DNA of 64,000 nt from JBHGYD01 sp041920415 (GCA_041920415.1 JBHGYD010000032.1:1-64000); one strand, 5' to 3'. Positions 1 to 8,950 are shown, counted from the first letter of the stretch. Translations and numbers: made by a program. The notes: generated by a model from the sequence alone, not told the origin.

Positions 1-1
1 T

Positions 2-343
2 CATGATCGAATCGTGGCAGAAGAAGTCATGGCTCAACTTCCACATCCTTACACGTTAGGGGATAAAGGATACGTCAGTCGACCATTACAAAAGAAGCTT
101 CATCATGAATACGGAATTGCTTTTTGGACACCATTCCGCAAGAATCAACAGGTTTCTTACTCTAAAGAATGGGAGCAATGGATGCGTCGAAAACGAAAAA
201 TCGTGGAAACCACCTTTTCGGTCCTTGTGGATGTGTTTCGTCTCACTTCGATCCGTGCTAACAACGTCGAAGGGTTTGAAACGGCATTAGACGGTATTTT
301 ATTGGCTTACACGCTTGTTTCTTTTGAGCTAGTTGAACAGTAG
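2..343 (+). CDS. IS982-family transposase, C-terminal part
   Basis: This is the C-terminal part of a DDE transposase that moves its own insertion sequence. The frame is open from base 2 (reading HDRIVAEEVM), so the GTG at 14 is probably internal and the gene starts upstream of the window. The segment GDKGYVS, a basic TPFRKNQQ stretch and the late acidic motif VETTFSVL match the second Asp and final Glu region of IS982 transposases. It ends at TAG 341-343. Nothing after the edge looks broken, so the element may be intact beyond it. The family assignment comes from motif recognition. Confidence 0.8.
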   Translation, partial: HDRIVAEEVMAQLPHPYTLGDKGYVSRPLQKKLHHEYGIAFWTPFRKNQQVSYSKEWEQWMRRKRKIVETTFSVLVDVFRLTSIRANNVEGFETALDGILLAYTLVSFELVEQ

Positions 344-355
344 AGTTCAACTAGC
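328..355. repeat. 11-bp inverted repeat at the IS right end
   Basis: GCTAGTTGAAC at 328-338 pairs perfectly with GTTCAACTAGC at 345-355, leaving a six-base loop that contains the transposase stop codon. It sits just inside the presumed IS terminus. It could be a subterminal transposase binding site or a hairpin that limits readthrough. Confidence 0.6.
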
Positions 356-550
356 ACCAAGGGTTGAATTATATAAAAAGGTATGCAATAGGTTGCTTTC
401 ATTATTAACAGTGTAGTATAAGTATCTGTATAAGCTTAATAAGGAGATGGCTTGATTGACAACAAAAATTCACTTCTTCGAACGTTTCAAATTTTCATGT
501 TCTTTTAAGATGAGATAGCAGTAGAAACCTATCTATCACCAAAGTATTCA

Positions 551-582
551 AGAAGAAGGTCATTTGATCTTCTTCTTTTTTA
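551..582 (+). terminator. Rho-independent terminator
   Basis: AGAAGAAGGTC at 551-561 pairs with the segment at 566-576 around an ATTT loop, followed by a T run at 576-581. It closes the roughly 340-base non-coding stretch after the IS element. In the rest of 365-690 I see only short, stop-rich frames, including an AAGGAG at 441 followed by a very short frame. Confidence 0.7.
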
Positions 583-708
583 GTTTAACTGCTGGGGAAA
601 GTGTTTAATTGAACATAAGCTATAAGACAGTTTAGTTTAAGAAGGAATTAAAGCTAACCGAGAAGAATAAGCGAATAAAAAAGTAGTTACAAAAGGAGTA
701 GAGGGTAC

Positions 709-1593
709 ATGGCATTTACCAATAAATTAAAATTAAAAATGGATGATAAAATCAATGATGAAATTTGGATAAACCTAAATGCAAATGACAGAGCCGGACT
801 AAATTTATTAGACGCAAAATCTTTTTCTATTGATAACATAATAAGAGAAATTAATACAGGCTGTTCTCCATGCCCAGATATCTTAACCGAGAATTTTGGA
901 AGTAAACCTTCTGTCATGTTTGTATCCACAGTATACGGATTAGTTAATAAGTATTTAAAGAAGGAATACGATAGATCGAAGCAAGATTGGAATACTTTTT
1001 GCAATGATTTCTATAAAAAAATTATTCAATCCGGTACGGGTATATATAAGAGATTAGATAAGATTTATAGACTACTAGTGGAGATGAAAGGGCAAGAATT
1101 AGATTTTTGTTTTACAGAACTAGTCAAAACTGTATTAGTTGATCGTAATAATAAGGTTAGTGGTTTAGGAAGTAGGGGTTCTTTCATAAAATATTTTGAA
1201 GAAGTTGAATTTAGATTACTTGAAGAAAGAATAAATCAAATAAAAGATGAATGTTTTATATTCTCTTTTTCTGAGGAAGTAACCTATTTTTTAATAAAAA
1301 TCTTTAACAAAGGAGCAACTTTAGAGGACGATTTTAATATATTACATATCGAAAATAAGAAGGTTAATATAAATATTAGAATAAAAAGGAACGGAGATTA
1401 TGAGTTTAATATAGGAGCTGGGGGAACGTATTCAAACTCCGTTGCTTTTAAAACGGTATTCAAGGTGAAAGATAAAAAAGTATATATCATTCCTCTAACG
1501 CATCCATCGACAGCGAATGCTAAATATAATAAATATTGGAAAGAAAATCAATATTGGGAACAATTAAAAGAACTTTTAAAAATGTGTATATGA
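709..1593 (+). CDS. hypothetical protein, 294 aa
   Basis: I do not recognise this protein. It is AT-rich and Lys/Asn/Ile-rich, with no signal peptide or membrane segment. AAAGGAG sits about 10 bases before ATG 709, so the start is well supported. The N-terminal half carries an odd CSPCPD motif near residue 53. The C-terminus has a THPSTANAKYNKYW stretch that superficially recalls the HPS motif of uracil-DNA glycosylase-like folds, but the other glycosylase motifs are not evident, so I do not claim it. It stands alone between two terminator-like hairpins at the start of a defence-type island. It may be a single-gene cargo. Confidence 0.75.
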   Translation: MAFTNKLKLKMDDKINDEIWINLNANDRAGLNLLDAKSFSIDNIIREINTGCSPCPDILTENFGSKPSVMFVSTVYGLVNKYLKKEYDRSKQDWNTFCNDFYKKIIQSGTGIYKRLDKIYRLLVEMKGQELDFCFTELVKTVLVDRNNKVSGLGSRGSFIKYFEEVEFRLLEERINQIKDECFIFSFSEEVTYFLIKIFNKGATLEDDFNILHIENKKVNINIRIKRNGDYEFNIGAGGTYSNSVAFKTVFKVKDKKVYIIPLTHPSTANAKYNKYWKENQYWEQLKELLKMCI

Positions 1594-1844
1594 TTGTAGG
1601 TAAGCTGCTCCTCATTGGTTCATTACTAAAACATAGAAGCAATAACACTAACGATAATTTTAGTTGTTCTTATAATTGCTGCATTAATATTTATAAAAAG
1701 TATCGTTCACAATTTCGCACCCTAATATTTTTCTTTCGAGTCAATCGAAGTGATACTTCAAAACAGGTATTGGTTTTCATATTTAGCTCACAGGTTAGAA
1801 TAGTTTATCTCATAAAAACTTAAAAAGTCAATAAGCTAACGAGT

Positions 1845-1875
1845 GACGACACTTCAGAACGGTATCGTCTTTTTT
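1845..1875 (+). terminator. possible terminator after the 294-aa gene
   Basis: GACGA 1845-1849 pairs with TCGTC 1865-1869, with two further pairs past one mismatch, then six Ts. The stem is short, so this is a moderate call. Confidence 0.4.
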
Positions 1876-2598
1876 GTTTTTCTATGTTTATTCCTTTTTA
1901 AAATGGTATAATAAGTAAAAATTTTTATTAATCAATAGGTGTAGGCTTTAACAACTTAAAAATTATTGAAGATAAACATTCTGAAATTTTTCGGGGAAAT
2001 ATGTTCCCGAAATAAGCCGCTAACAATTAATAAGCGATAGCACCAATGTTGGGTATGACACCATATTTAAATCGAAAACCGATTAAAGTAGACGAACATT
2101 GGTAAAGTTAGAGCAATACATAATTTGTGTGTGTCGAGATACTGGTTCAACTCTTTTCGATTTTCAGATGTTTTTCTACATGTTGCTTATGGGACTATAA
2201 TTCTGTCGTTACAACTGACCAAAAGGGAAGATTTCTATCGCTATAATGGAGGCTTTCTGGGAGAGAAAAAGCCCTCTTCGTGCTTCTTTCCTATAAAATT
2301 AACTAGCGGGAGGTTGAATAGTTACTTATATTTAAAATGAAGATTGTTTTTATACCTCTCCATTACCTTATTAAAACGTTTGAACGTTTGTCTGATGTTA
2401 AAACTTATATAGAAAAAAGAGAACTTTTAGACATTAAGTTTGATTGAAAGCATGATAGGATCTGTAAAAACCCCAAAAAATTAAGTAAAAATAAAAAAAT
2501 GAATTTCCACTGATGGAAAAAGTCCTTGTGTATTCACTTTTGTCCTTCGTACCTACAAGAATTAACTATATTTGATACATAGAGGGAGGAACGATGTT
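1876..2598. other. 723-base stretch without a convincing gene
   Basis: No frame here has both a ribosome binding site and protein-like composition. A 71-codon frame at 2125-2340 has neither. The stretch contains a perfect hairpin, TTTCGGG 1989-1995 with CCCGAAA 2006-2012, and a longer-range inverted repeat at 2042-2103. It may hold a non-coding RNA or decayed mobile DNA. Confidence 0.4.
2042..2103. repeat. 9-bp inverted repeat, arms 44 bases apart
   Basis: ACCAATGTT at 2042-2050 is the exact reverse complement of AACATTGGT at 2095-2103. The arms flank a 44-base interval in non-coding DNA and follow a GC-rich hairpin at 1989-2012. No function can be assigned. Confidence 0.5.
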
Positions 2599-2952
2599 GT
2601 GAATAATAGTCAATTTCCTGACCAATTTTCTAGAAATGGGCAAACTTATAGAAAAATTAGTTTCGACAATGTTGAGCAGTTACGAAACATATTGCTTAGC
2701 AACCCGTATAAAATTTATTGTTTAGTAGACGAAAAGGTTCCGGATGCAGATCCTACCTTATTTTTAGTATTATATGCTGAGGAATTTGATAATACAGTAA
2801 TTTTGTTTGATATAAGTTTAGACTTAAAATCTACTGTTACCACAGAGCTAGATATAGTTGTAAATGGCTACAACGAAGTGATTGATGTCGGTTACATTGA
2901 AAGGTATCCGTTGTGTTTTTATATCAAAGGTGATGAACATGAAGATATATAA
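2599..2952 (+). CDS. hypothetical protein, first gene of a nuclease pair
   Basis: This is a protein of about 117 residues that I do not recognise. I chose GTG 2599 because GGGAGGAA ends eight bases before it; an upstream in-frame TTG at 2572 has no such site. The protein is acidic and soluble, with no cysteine motif or membrane segment. Its last 14 bases overlap the start of the HsdR_N-like gene at 2939, so the two are translationally coupled and very likely act together. A partner or inhibitor of the downstream nuclease is a reasonable guess from the arrangement only. Confidence 0.7.
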   Translation: MNNSQFPDQFSRNGQTYRKISFDNVEQLRNILLSNPYKIYCLVDEKVPDADPTLFLVLYAEEFDNTVILFDISLDLKSTVTTELDIVVNGYNEVIDVGYIERYPLCFYIKGDEHEDI

Positions 2953-4108
2953 AAAGAACGGCAAAAAATTTCTTTATGACATGGTTAAAGGGATTTTACG
3001 GCCCGCTACTCCCGAAGAAAAAGTTAGACAAAAGGTGGTTAAATATCTTGTAGAACAAATGAAAATTCCTATAGAAGCGATAGAAACTGAGTTATTATTA
3101 AGCTCTATTGATAATTTATCAAAATTAAGAGCGGATATTGTAGTTTGGCATATTAATGAAGCAACAAATTCAGAAGAATGTTTATTAATTATTGAAGTTA
3201 AAGCTCCCCATGTTCCTCTTACTGAAAAAACCTTAGAACAAGTAATGAGTTATCAATCCATATTAAAAAGTAAGTATGTTGCAATAACCAATGGGGAAGA
3301 TTTAGAAATATATCAAATAAGAGAAAATGGAACCGCTCAATTACTGACAACGGAACTTTACACATATGAGGACTTAATAAATAGTAATGTAAAATTCGCT
3401 AAAAAAAGAACTATGCGAAGATTATCTTTTGATGAGATAAATTATCACAGATATATAAATATGCTAATAGATAAAGGATACATAGGAGAAGAAACCGATC
3501 CGGCTCTTCATCCATTTTTAGCCGAATTGCAGAATTTTATATTGGTAGAACCAATCAGCTGTGTACTACCTATTCAATTCAAGGGAATAAGTTTGGAACA
3601 AGACTTAGGATATAGTTTTCACACTTACGGTAATGCAGCGGGAGGTTCTTTTCCGGGATATTATCGGGGATTCGTTGTAAAAACTCTTGATGGAAATGAA
3701 GCTATTTATCGTATTGGAATGTTTGGAACTGCTAAGTTAATCAACGATCCTATATATGGAAATAGAAAAAGTTATACTGTCCTGAATGTAGCTACTGAAG
3801 ATATGTTAGGTTACCATAATTCTTTACAACTCAACATTGACAATTCAATCTCAAAAAGAAAAACGGAATATCGATTTTTCCACAACGGGAAATTAACCGT
3901 TGGTAAAAAAGGTTCTGTAAAAATAGAAAAAGTAAAAAATTATGTTTCAAAATATGCTCCTGATTTATTAGTAGAAAATAAAATTTACTTAGGTTCTCTT
4001 CCAAACAACATGAGTATCAGTTGGGATCAAGGACAACAATTTATTATGAATTTACTTTTGTACGCTAATATACGCGACAAACTTAGAAACGATATTAAAA
4101 AAAGATAA
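2939..4108 (+). CDS. type I restriction HsdR N-terminal-like nuclease domain protein
   Basis: This 389-residue protein opens with an HSDR_N-type PD-(D/E)XK domain (about residues 15-125). A helix carrying PEEKVRQKVVKYL precedes LRADIVVW and LLIIEVKAP, giving the D...E-x-K catalytic set. The remaining 260 residues are unfamiliar and have no helicase motifs, so this is not a type I R subunit. I chose ATG 2939, preceded by AAAGGTG and overlapping the previous gene by 14 bases. Stand-alone HsdR_N proteins are often found in defence islands. Cleavage activity is inferred from the motif and the target is unknown. Confidence 0.8.
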   Translation: MKIYKKNGKKFLYDMVKGILRPATPEEKVRQKVVKYLVEQMKIPIEAIETELLLSSIDNLSKLRADIVVWHINEATNSEECLLIIEVKAPHVPLTEKTLEQVMSYQSILKSKYVAITNGEDLEIYQIRENGTAQLLTTELYTYEDLINSNVKFAKKRTMRRLSFDEINYHRYINMLIDKGYIGEETDPALHPFLAELQNFILVEPISCVLPIQFKGISLEQDLGYSFHTYGNAAGGSFPGYYRGFVVKTLDGNEAIYRIGMFGTAKLINDPIYGNRKSYTVLNVATEDMLGYHNSLQLNIDNSISKRKTEYRFFHNGKLTVGKKGSVKIEKVKNYVSKYAPDLLVENKIYLGSLPNNMSISWDQGQQFIMNLLLYANIRDKLRNDIKKR

Positions 4109-4158
4109 GTTGTTACAAAAGTATAAATTTCAGAAAACACCCGAAATTTACTGAAAAA

Positions 4159-4196
4159 CTCTGCAGAGAAAAATCTCTGTGGAGCTTTTCTTTTTT
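4159..4196 (+). terminator. strong terminator after the nuclease pair
   Basis: An 11-base-pair stem (4159-4169 with 4174-4184, two G-U pairs) around an AAAA loop is followed by a T-rich tail. It ends the two-gene unit. From here to 4461 I see no gene. Confidence 0.85.
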
Positions 4197-4461
4197 ATTT
4201 ATACTTGAGAGGGGAAAGATAAGATACAACGGTGACAATCAGTAGCCATTCAATGATGTGGCTAACAGAGCCATAAGAAAAGAACCGTTATGCTGCTAAG
4301 AGGTTCGATTCAGATTATAAAATATTAGCGTTTTTCACCTCTTATCTGTAAGAGAACAAGATAAAAATCGAGCTTTTATTGTAATTAGAATTTATTTTTG
4401 CGAAAGTGAGAGAAAATATTACCAAAACGCGATAAAATAGAACTGGTTCAATAGAAATAGA

Positions 4462-5058
4462 ATGAAATCGAGGGATAAGGAAATGAAAACAGAACCACAT
4501 TCACTATTTACAAAATTTAAAGATCAACTTACTCGGGAATTTTTCGAAATAGAAAAACATCCACATTTAACCGCTGATCAGAAAGTCAATCAAGTCTTCG
4601 TGCTACCGCCATCTTATGTACTGGTGTGGCCATTCAACCCATTCCGTTTGCAGATATTTTCATTTTGTCCCCCATCCAAGCTTTTACGCAGAAGATCGCC
4701 AAAATTAAAGAAATTGATATCAAAGAAGAAGGGGCAATGGAAGTTATTACATTCATTGCGGGGATGGTCGGGATCGGTTTCGCTACCCAGCAGACCGCTA
4801 TCGGATTGTTCAAAATGGGTCTGCCGGGATTAGGAGGATTTATGACCATTCCACTAGTGGCGAGATTAACATACGGGATTGGGAAAGCGGTTGACTTGTA
4901 CTTTAAAAACAAAGCAATCGGACGAACGCCAAGCAAACAAAGAGGAAATTATTCAAGCTTTTCAACAAGGGAAAAGAGAAGGGAAGAAAATAAAACAAGA
5001 CGATCCGAAAAACATCGAAGTGGTGAAAGTGGATGGAAAAAATAAAGAAACTTATTAA
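4462..5058 (+). pseudogene. DUF697-like membrane protein, frameshifted
   Basis: This is a decayed gene. It starts at ATG 4462 or 4483 and runs to about KVNQVF near 4596. It then continues one frame over with a DUF697-like core (AIQPIPFADIFILSPIQ, followed by two hydrophobic stretches, about 4626-4900). It changes frame again near 4940 to end in EEIIQAF... and TAA at 5056-5058. At least two indels are therefore needed. DUF697/YcjF-type domains occur in GTPase-associated and EcsC-like membrane proteins. The next frame starts inside its end, so the two were an operon. Function is presumably lost. Confidence 0.75.
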
Positions 5059-5292
5059 AAAAAACTGGGATGAAATCGGGATTACTGCTGCTTTAGGGCA
5101 TTTTTCTATTACAGGGACAAAAATAGATTACGATCAATATGGATATGTCATTGAAGCTTTAAAAAGAAGTTAAAAAGAAGCAGAAAAGATCTTCACGATA
5201 CAGATTTAGAAGAGCTTCACGCTTATGTTCAATCTTTGGATGAATCGCAAATTCCCGGACTTGTTTCCAATATCAAAAGTATCGCTCATTAA
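5033..5292 (+). pseudogene. hypothetical partner of the DUF697 gene, frameshifted
   Basis: ATG 5033 overlaps the end of the DUF697 remnant. The frame reads 46 residues to TAA at 5171-5173. The next frame then continues naturally (DLHDTDLEELHAYVQSLDE...) to TAA at 5290-5292, so one base has been lost near the A-rich 5160-5180 segment. The intact product would be an acidic protein of about 86 residues. I do not recognise it. Confidence 0.6.
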
Positions 5293-5420
5293 GTTTATTT
5301 TGTGGAAGGGGAAAACACAGATGGCAACGAAGTGAAGGCATATTATTTGAAGATACAAACACAAACAGAGGAAGATTATGGGTAGCGTCGTGATTGAAAC
5401 GCAGGGGGGAATAGAGATTT

Positions 5421-5885
5421 ATGAATGTAGAAACGAGAAAACTTATTACTGATTTCATAAAAGCATTGGAGACTGAAATTCAACACATTAAAAATAAAGA
5501 TGGGAACATGAAAATTGAACTGTTTTTCGGTCAACTTATTGATCAACTCGATAAACAGTTTATCTATAAATTCAAGTTGGAAAATGATTTTGTGCTGCCT
5601 GACGGCTCTCCAATTGAGTTATTGGTGAAACCATATACTGTCGCCGGTCAAGTGGTACAAATCAAAGAACAAGAAATCATTTTAAGCGTCGACAAGAACC
5701 TAGGGGAACGCATACATGAAGCAATTCTTATTGTGAAGCCGTACCGCTTGCTAGAGTTGTTAAAGAAGCATTATGACGAAATCCTGAAAAACGGGTTACC
5801 CCACCATTCTTTTGATACAGGATTGACCCTCTTTTCTTCGTCATATCAAAACAAGGGGGTACCAACATTCCTGTTCCACCAATAG
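5421..5885 (+). CDS. N-terminal domain of SF1 helicase, separated by a frameshift
   Basis: GGGGGAATAG precedes ATG 5421. The 154-residue product is the N-terminal accessory domain of the helicase that begins at 5900. The frame leaves the coding path at the G run 5855-5859. Adding one G would give ...QNKGGTNIPVPPIEEAGK and join it in frame to the Walker A region, which is natural helicase sequence. As it stands the frame reads 25 bases past the slip and stops at TAG 5883-5885. This could be a sequencing indel, a phase-variable G tract or a recent inactivating mutation. The full protein would be about 1,036 residues. Confidence 0.8.
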   Translation: MNVETRKLITDFIKALETEIQHIKNKDGNMKIELFFGQLIDQLDKQFIYKFKLENDFVLPDGSPIELLVKPYTVAGQVVQIKEQEIILSVDKNLGERIHEAILIVKPYRLLELLKKHYDEILKNGLPHHSFDTGLTLFSSSYQNKGVPTFLFHQ

Positions 5886-5899
5886 AGGAAGCAGGAAAA

Positions 5900-8530
5900 A
5901 TGAACGAAGAGCAAACCGATGCCTTGCGAACTGCTGTGAATGAACGGATTTGTTTTATTTGGGGGCCTCCCGGAACGGGTAAATCAACGACGCTTGCCGC
6001 TATTACTAAGTTTTTAGCCGAACAACAGAAAAAGAAGATTCTCGTTCTCTCTCATACGAATGCAGCATTGGATTCTCTAGTTGGTAAGATCGCCGACAAA
6101 TGGGGAAAAAATTCAGATGATGGGGATATTATTCGGATTGGAATACCTTCTGCTGACCCTCAGTCCTTTCATAAGATACGAGGTGTTCTTCTTGATCAGG
6201 TGGTTCAGAAGAACGGGCAGCATCTTAAAGAGGAACGAGACAACATTCAAAGCAAAGTGCAACATTTCACAGCGGAACGAGACATTTTGTATGCCTATAT
6301 AAAGAAAGAAAATGAGTTCCGTTCTTTATCATTACAACTAGATTCTTACAGAAATTTGCTCAACCAAGAACAATCCCAACTCTCTTATATACAACAACAA
6401 GTAAACGAACTACAGTCACGACACCAAGAGATGGCAGCGGAACTAAAACGGGTTGAAAACAGTAACTTTCTGATGAAAATGTTGAAGTTGAAAAAACTGC
6501 AAAAACAGGTGGAAAATCTTCAGACTCAAATCACCAAAAGCCAACAAGAGGCAACTGAAAAAGAGTCAATAATTAAACGTCTTTCCATACAGTTGACCAC
6601 CAACGAAAAACGGATGAAAGAACTTCAGAAGGAAATGGAATTGACTCCCAAGCCGTATCCAACAGAGACAAGTACCGAGTACCTGTTGTATCTGGATAAA
6701 CAATTAGCGACTTTAAAACCACGGTTGGAGGAACTGAATAAACAACTTGAACAGTTGGAAGATACGATCTTAAACGAGGCGAGCGTTATCTGTGCTACGC
6801 TTACTCAATCATATCTCAATACGAAAATTCTTCGCACATACGATGTGGTCATAATTGATGAGGGGAGTATGGCGCCTCTCCCGGTGGTATTTTACGCTGC
6901 CTCGTTAAGTAAAGAAAAAGTGATAGTTGGCGGAGATTTTAGGCAACTGTCTCCAATTGCCAAATCTCCGGAGCCGATTGTTCAAAAGTGGCTGAAACGA
7001 GACATCTTTGAGCAGGCGGGTATTGTTCGTAATGTTAAAGAGGGCGTGATGGATAACCGATTAGTGATGCTAAAGTGGCAGTTCCGTGCTCATCCTGACA
7101 TAGCTGAAATTTACAATAAAATTGTTTATGAAGGAAAACTTAAATCAGGGAAAAATGAGCATGATTTTCTGCATGTTCATATGTGGCCGTCCGAAGGCTT
7201 TCCGATTGTTCTATTTGACACCTCTGACGTAGCCCCGTGGTGTTCACGATCCTCAACAGGATCGAAGTATAATATCTACCATGCTATCTTAATCGGTGCA
7301 ATGCTCAAACAAATGGGAAAAACAGGGAAAGAAGCGAATATCGGAGTTTTATCTCCTTATGCTGCCCAAGCCAAACTACTCAACAAAGTGGTAAAGGATT
7401 TGCATATATCCAACCTTGAAATACGTGCTTCTACCATTCATAAATTTCAAGGATCTGAACAAGATGTGATGATTCTTGATTTAACTGAAGGGTCCCCTCA
7501 GCATATTGGAAAATTTATTTCACAAGGCATGGACAGTGAGTCCATGCGACTTCTAAATGTGGGGGTTTCAAGTGCAAAGAGCAAACTAATTGTTGTAGCA
7601 AACCTGAAATATTTAGAGAGTACTCTTCCAAAAGGTGCTATTCTCCGTGAATTCATAGAACAAATCAAATGCCGATGTGTGTTGATTGAATCAAAGCAAA
7701 TCATGACGCTAGAGGAAGTCACGTTTAGTTCCTTGTTCCGAGAGTATACACCGGAGGAGCAATCGCTTTATACCGAGAGTAATTATTTCAATGCTTTGTG
7801 TTTAGATTTCGATTCGGCAAAGAAGAGTATTATAATTTACAGCCCATTTTTAACAACAAGGCAATTCCAAAACTTCATTCCATACTTGGAGATGAGATCC
7901 AAAATGGAAGTGGAAGTGATAGTTGTGACCTTGCCTTCATGGTCGCATCCGCAATCACATATGCGGAGCAACGCTGAGCAAGTGATTATGGATTTGCAAC
8001 GCAGAAAGATTAAGGTCACTTTTAAACCTAACATGCACGAAAAAATGATCATAATTGACAACCAAATTCTCTGGTTAGGAAGTCTCAACTGGCTATCCCA
8101 CCGCAACACATCTGAACAAATAGTGAGGATAAAATTGAATAGCGCAGTTAAGGAAATTCATAAACTAATCGAATTAAATACTGTTCTCCGTCAGGAAACC
8201 CAAACAATAAAACCGGAAGAGTTGCCTAAATACCTTCTGAACTATTTTAAAAGTGCCTTCCATTATGATTGTGATTTGTGTGGAATGCCAATGGTCTGCA
8301 TCATAGGTGCATTTGGTCCATTCTTTGTATGTTCAGATGAATCATGTAGCGGCAAAAAGAACATTCCGGTTAGGTGGATTCAGGCTATTATTGAACGTAC
8401 GGGCGTTACTTGTCGTTGCGGTGGGGAATTACAACATAAGACTTTTCAAAGTGGGGCTTTCATAGTTTGCTCCAAGAAATGTAACGAAAGAAAGATTTAC
8501 TATAAGCCTTTTAAAGCGGTAAATAGGTGA
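5900..8530 (+). CDS. SF1 DNA/RNA helicase with PLD half-site and zinc ribbons
   Basis: This 876-residue product has superfamily 1 helicase motifs in order: Walker A GPPGTGKST (22-30), a long Gln/Glu-rich coiled coil (about 100-290), motif II IIDEGS (about 317), motif III GGDFRQLSP (about 343), QFRAHPD (about 393), and motif V/VI region STIHKFQGSE (about 510) and VGVSSAKSK. The C-terminus adds a single HxK...D, GSLNW phospholipase-D-like site (713-730) and two Cys4 zinc ribbons (from about 791 and 837). The architecture suggests a helicase-nuclease acting on foreign DNA or RNA, but only the parts are recognised. ATG 5900 is internal to the intended gene that begins at 5421; the frameshift at 5855-5859 separates them. 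Confidence 0.85.
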   Translation: MNEEQTDALRTAVNERICFIWGPPGTGKSTTLAAITKFLAEQQKKKILVLSHTNAALDSLVGKIADKWGKNSDDGDIIRIGIPSADPQSFHKIRGVLLDQVVQKNGQHLKEERDNIQSKVQHFTAERDILYAYIKKENEFRSLSLQLDSYRNLLNQEQSQLSYIQQQVNELQSRHQEMAAELKRVENSNFLMKMLKLKKLQKQVENLQTQITKSQQEATEKESIIKRLSIQLTTNEKRMKELQKEMELTPKPYPTETSTEYLLYLDKQLATLKPRLEELNKQLEQLEDTILNEASVICATLTQSYLNTKILRTYDVVIIDEGSMAPLPVVFYAASLSKEKVIVGGDFRQLSPIAKSPEPIVQKWLKRDIFEQAGIVRNVKEGVMDNRLVMLKWQFRAHPDIAEIYNKIVYEGKLKSGKNEHDFLHVHMWPSEGFPIVLFDTSDVAPWCSRSSTGSKYNIYHAILIGAMLKQMGKTGKEANIGVLSPYAAQAKLLNKVVKDLHISNLEIRASTIHKFQGSEQDVMILDLTEGSPQHIGKFISQGMDSESMRLLNVGVSSAKSKLIVVANLKYLESTLPKGAILREFIEQIKCRCVLIESKQIMTLEEVTFSSLFREYTPEEQSLYTESNYFNALCLDFDSAKKSIIIYSPFLTTRQFQNFIPYLEMRSKMEVEVIVVTLPSWSHPQSHMRSNAEQVIMDLQRRKIKVTFKPNMHEKMIIIDNQILWLGSLNWLSHRNTSEQIVRIKLNSAVKEIHKLIELNTVLRQETQTIKPEELPKYLLNYFKSAFHYDCDLCGMPMVCIIGAFGPFFVCSDESCSGKKNIPVRWIQAIIERTGVTCRCGGELQHKTFQSGAFIVCSKKCNERKIYYKPFKAVNR

Positions 8531-8547
8531 GGTAAGCGAGGATACTT

Positions 8548-8652
8548 ATGGAAAGGGTACGGTTCCAAAAGGCATCGCTTCATCAGTTCCGTGATCGAAT
8601 TTTCAAAAAGGAGTGCGATTATATCCAAGGTTGTGGAAAGGAGAAATACTAA
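8548..8652 (+). CDS. possible small basic peptide, 34 aa
   Basis: ATG 8548 follows GCGAGGA by five bases and lies 17 bases after the helicase stop. The product is short, basic and has two cysteines. It could be a real small gene or the decayed start of a larger one. I have no family match. Confidence 0.25.
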   Translation: MERVRFQKASLHQFRDRIFKKECDYIQGCGKEKY

Positions 8653-8950
8653 CTTGAAAATCCCATATTAGTAATTGCTTTAACAAGTTGACTCTTCAGT
8701 AAAAACTTAACCTTTCAAACTGATTCAAAGACTTTCGCGGCGTTCTTGGTACGGATGATCCATCCAAAGAAACCACATTAAGTCGTTAAAAGAATATTAC
8801 AAAAAATGAATTAACATCTGATAAATGCATCTCATTACTTACTTAATTGTCATGATTATTTTTATAACTCTTAATACTCTGAAAATAATTATTTCTTGTA
8901 TTGATATCATGAGTCAGAGTATATAAGAATTTATACAAGGGGGCTTCATA
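8653..8950. other. non-coding stretch before the DUF gene
   Basis: About 300 AT-rich bases with no coding signal. The last 60 bases contain TTGTAT and GTATAT hexamers 17 bases apart (around 8896-8924), which may be the promoter of the gene at 8951. Confidence 0.3.

Larger units (their letters stand above)
1..364 (+). mobile_element. IS982-like insertion sequence, right end only
   Basis: The window opens inside an insertion sequence. The transposase reading frame is already open at base 2, and a terminal segment ending in GGGT at 361-364 looks like an IS982-type right inverted repeat (the complementary strand starts ACCC). The left end lies outside the window, so the exact ends and target duplication cannot be checked here. 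Confidence 0.65.

Noticed and set aside
709..1593. Uracil-DNA glycosylase
   Set aside because: Only a C-terminal HPS-like stretch recalls the family; the catalytic motif near the N-terminus is not found.
2125..2340. 71-codon plus-strand frame
   Set aside because: No ribosome binding site, odd composition and no protein-like pattern.
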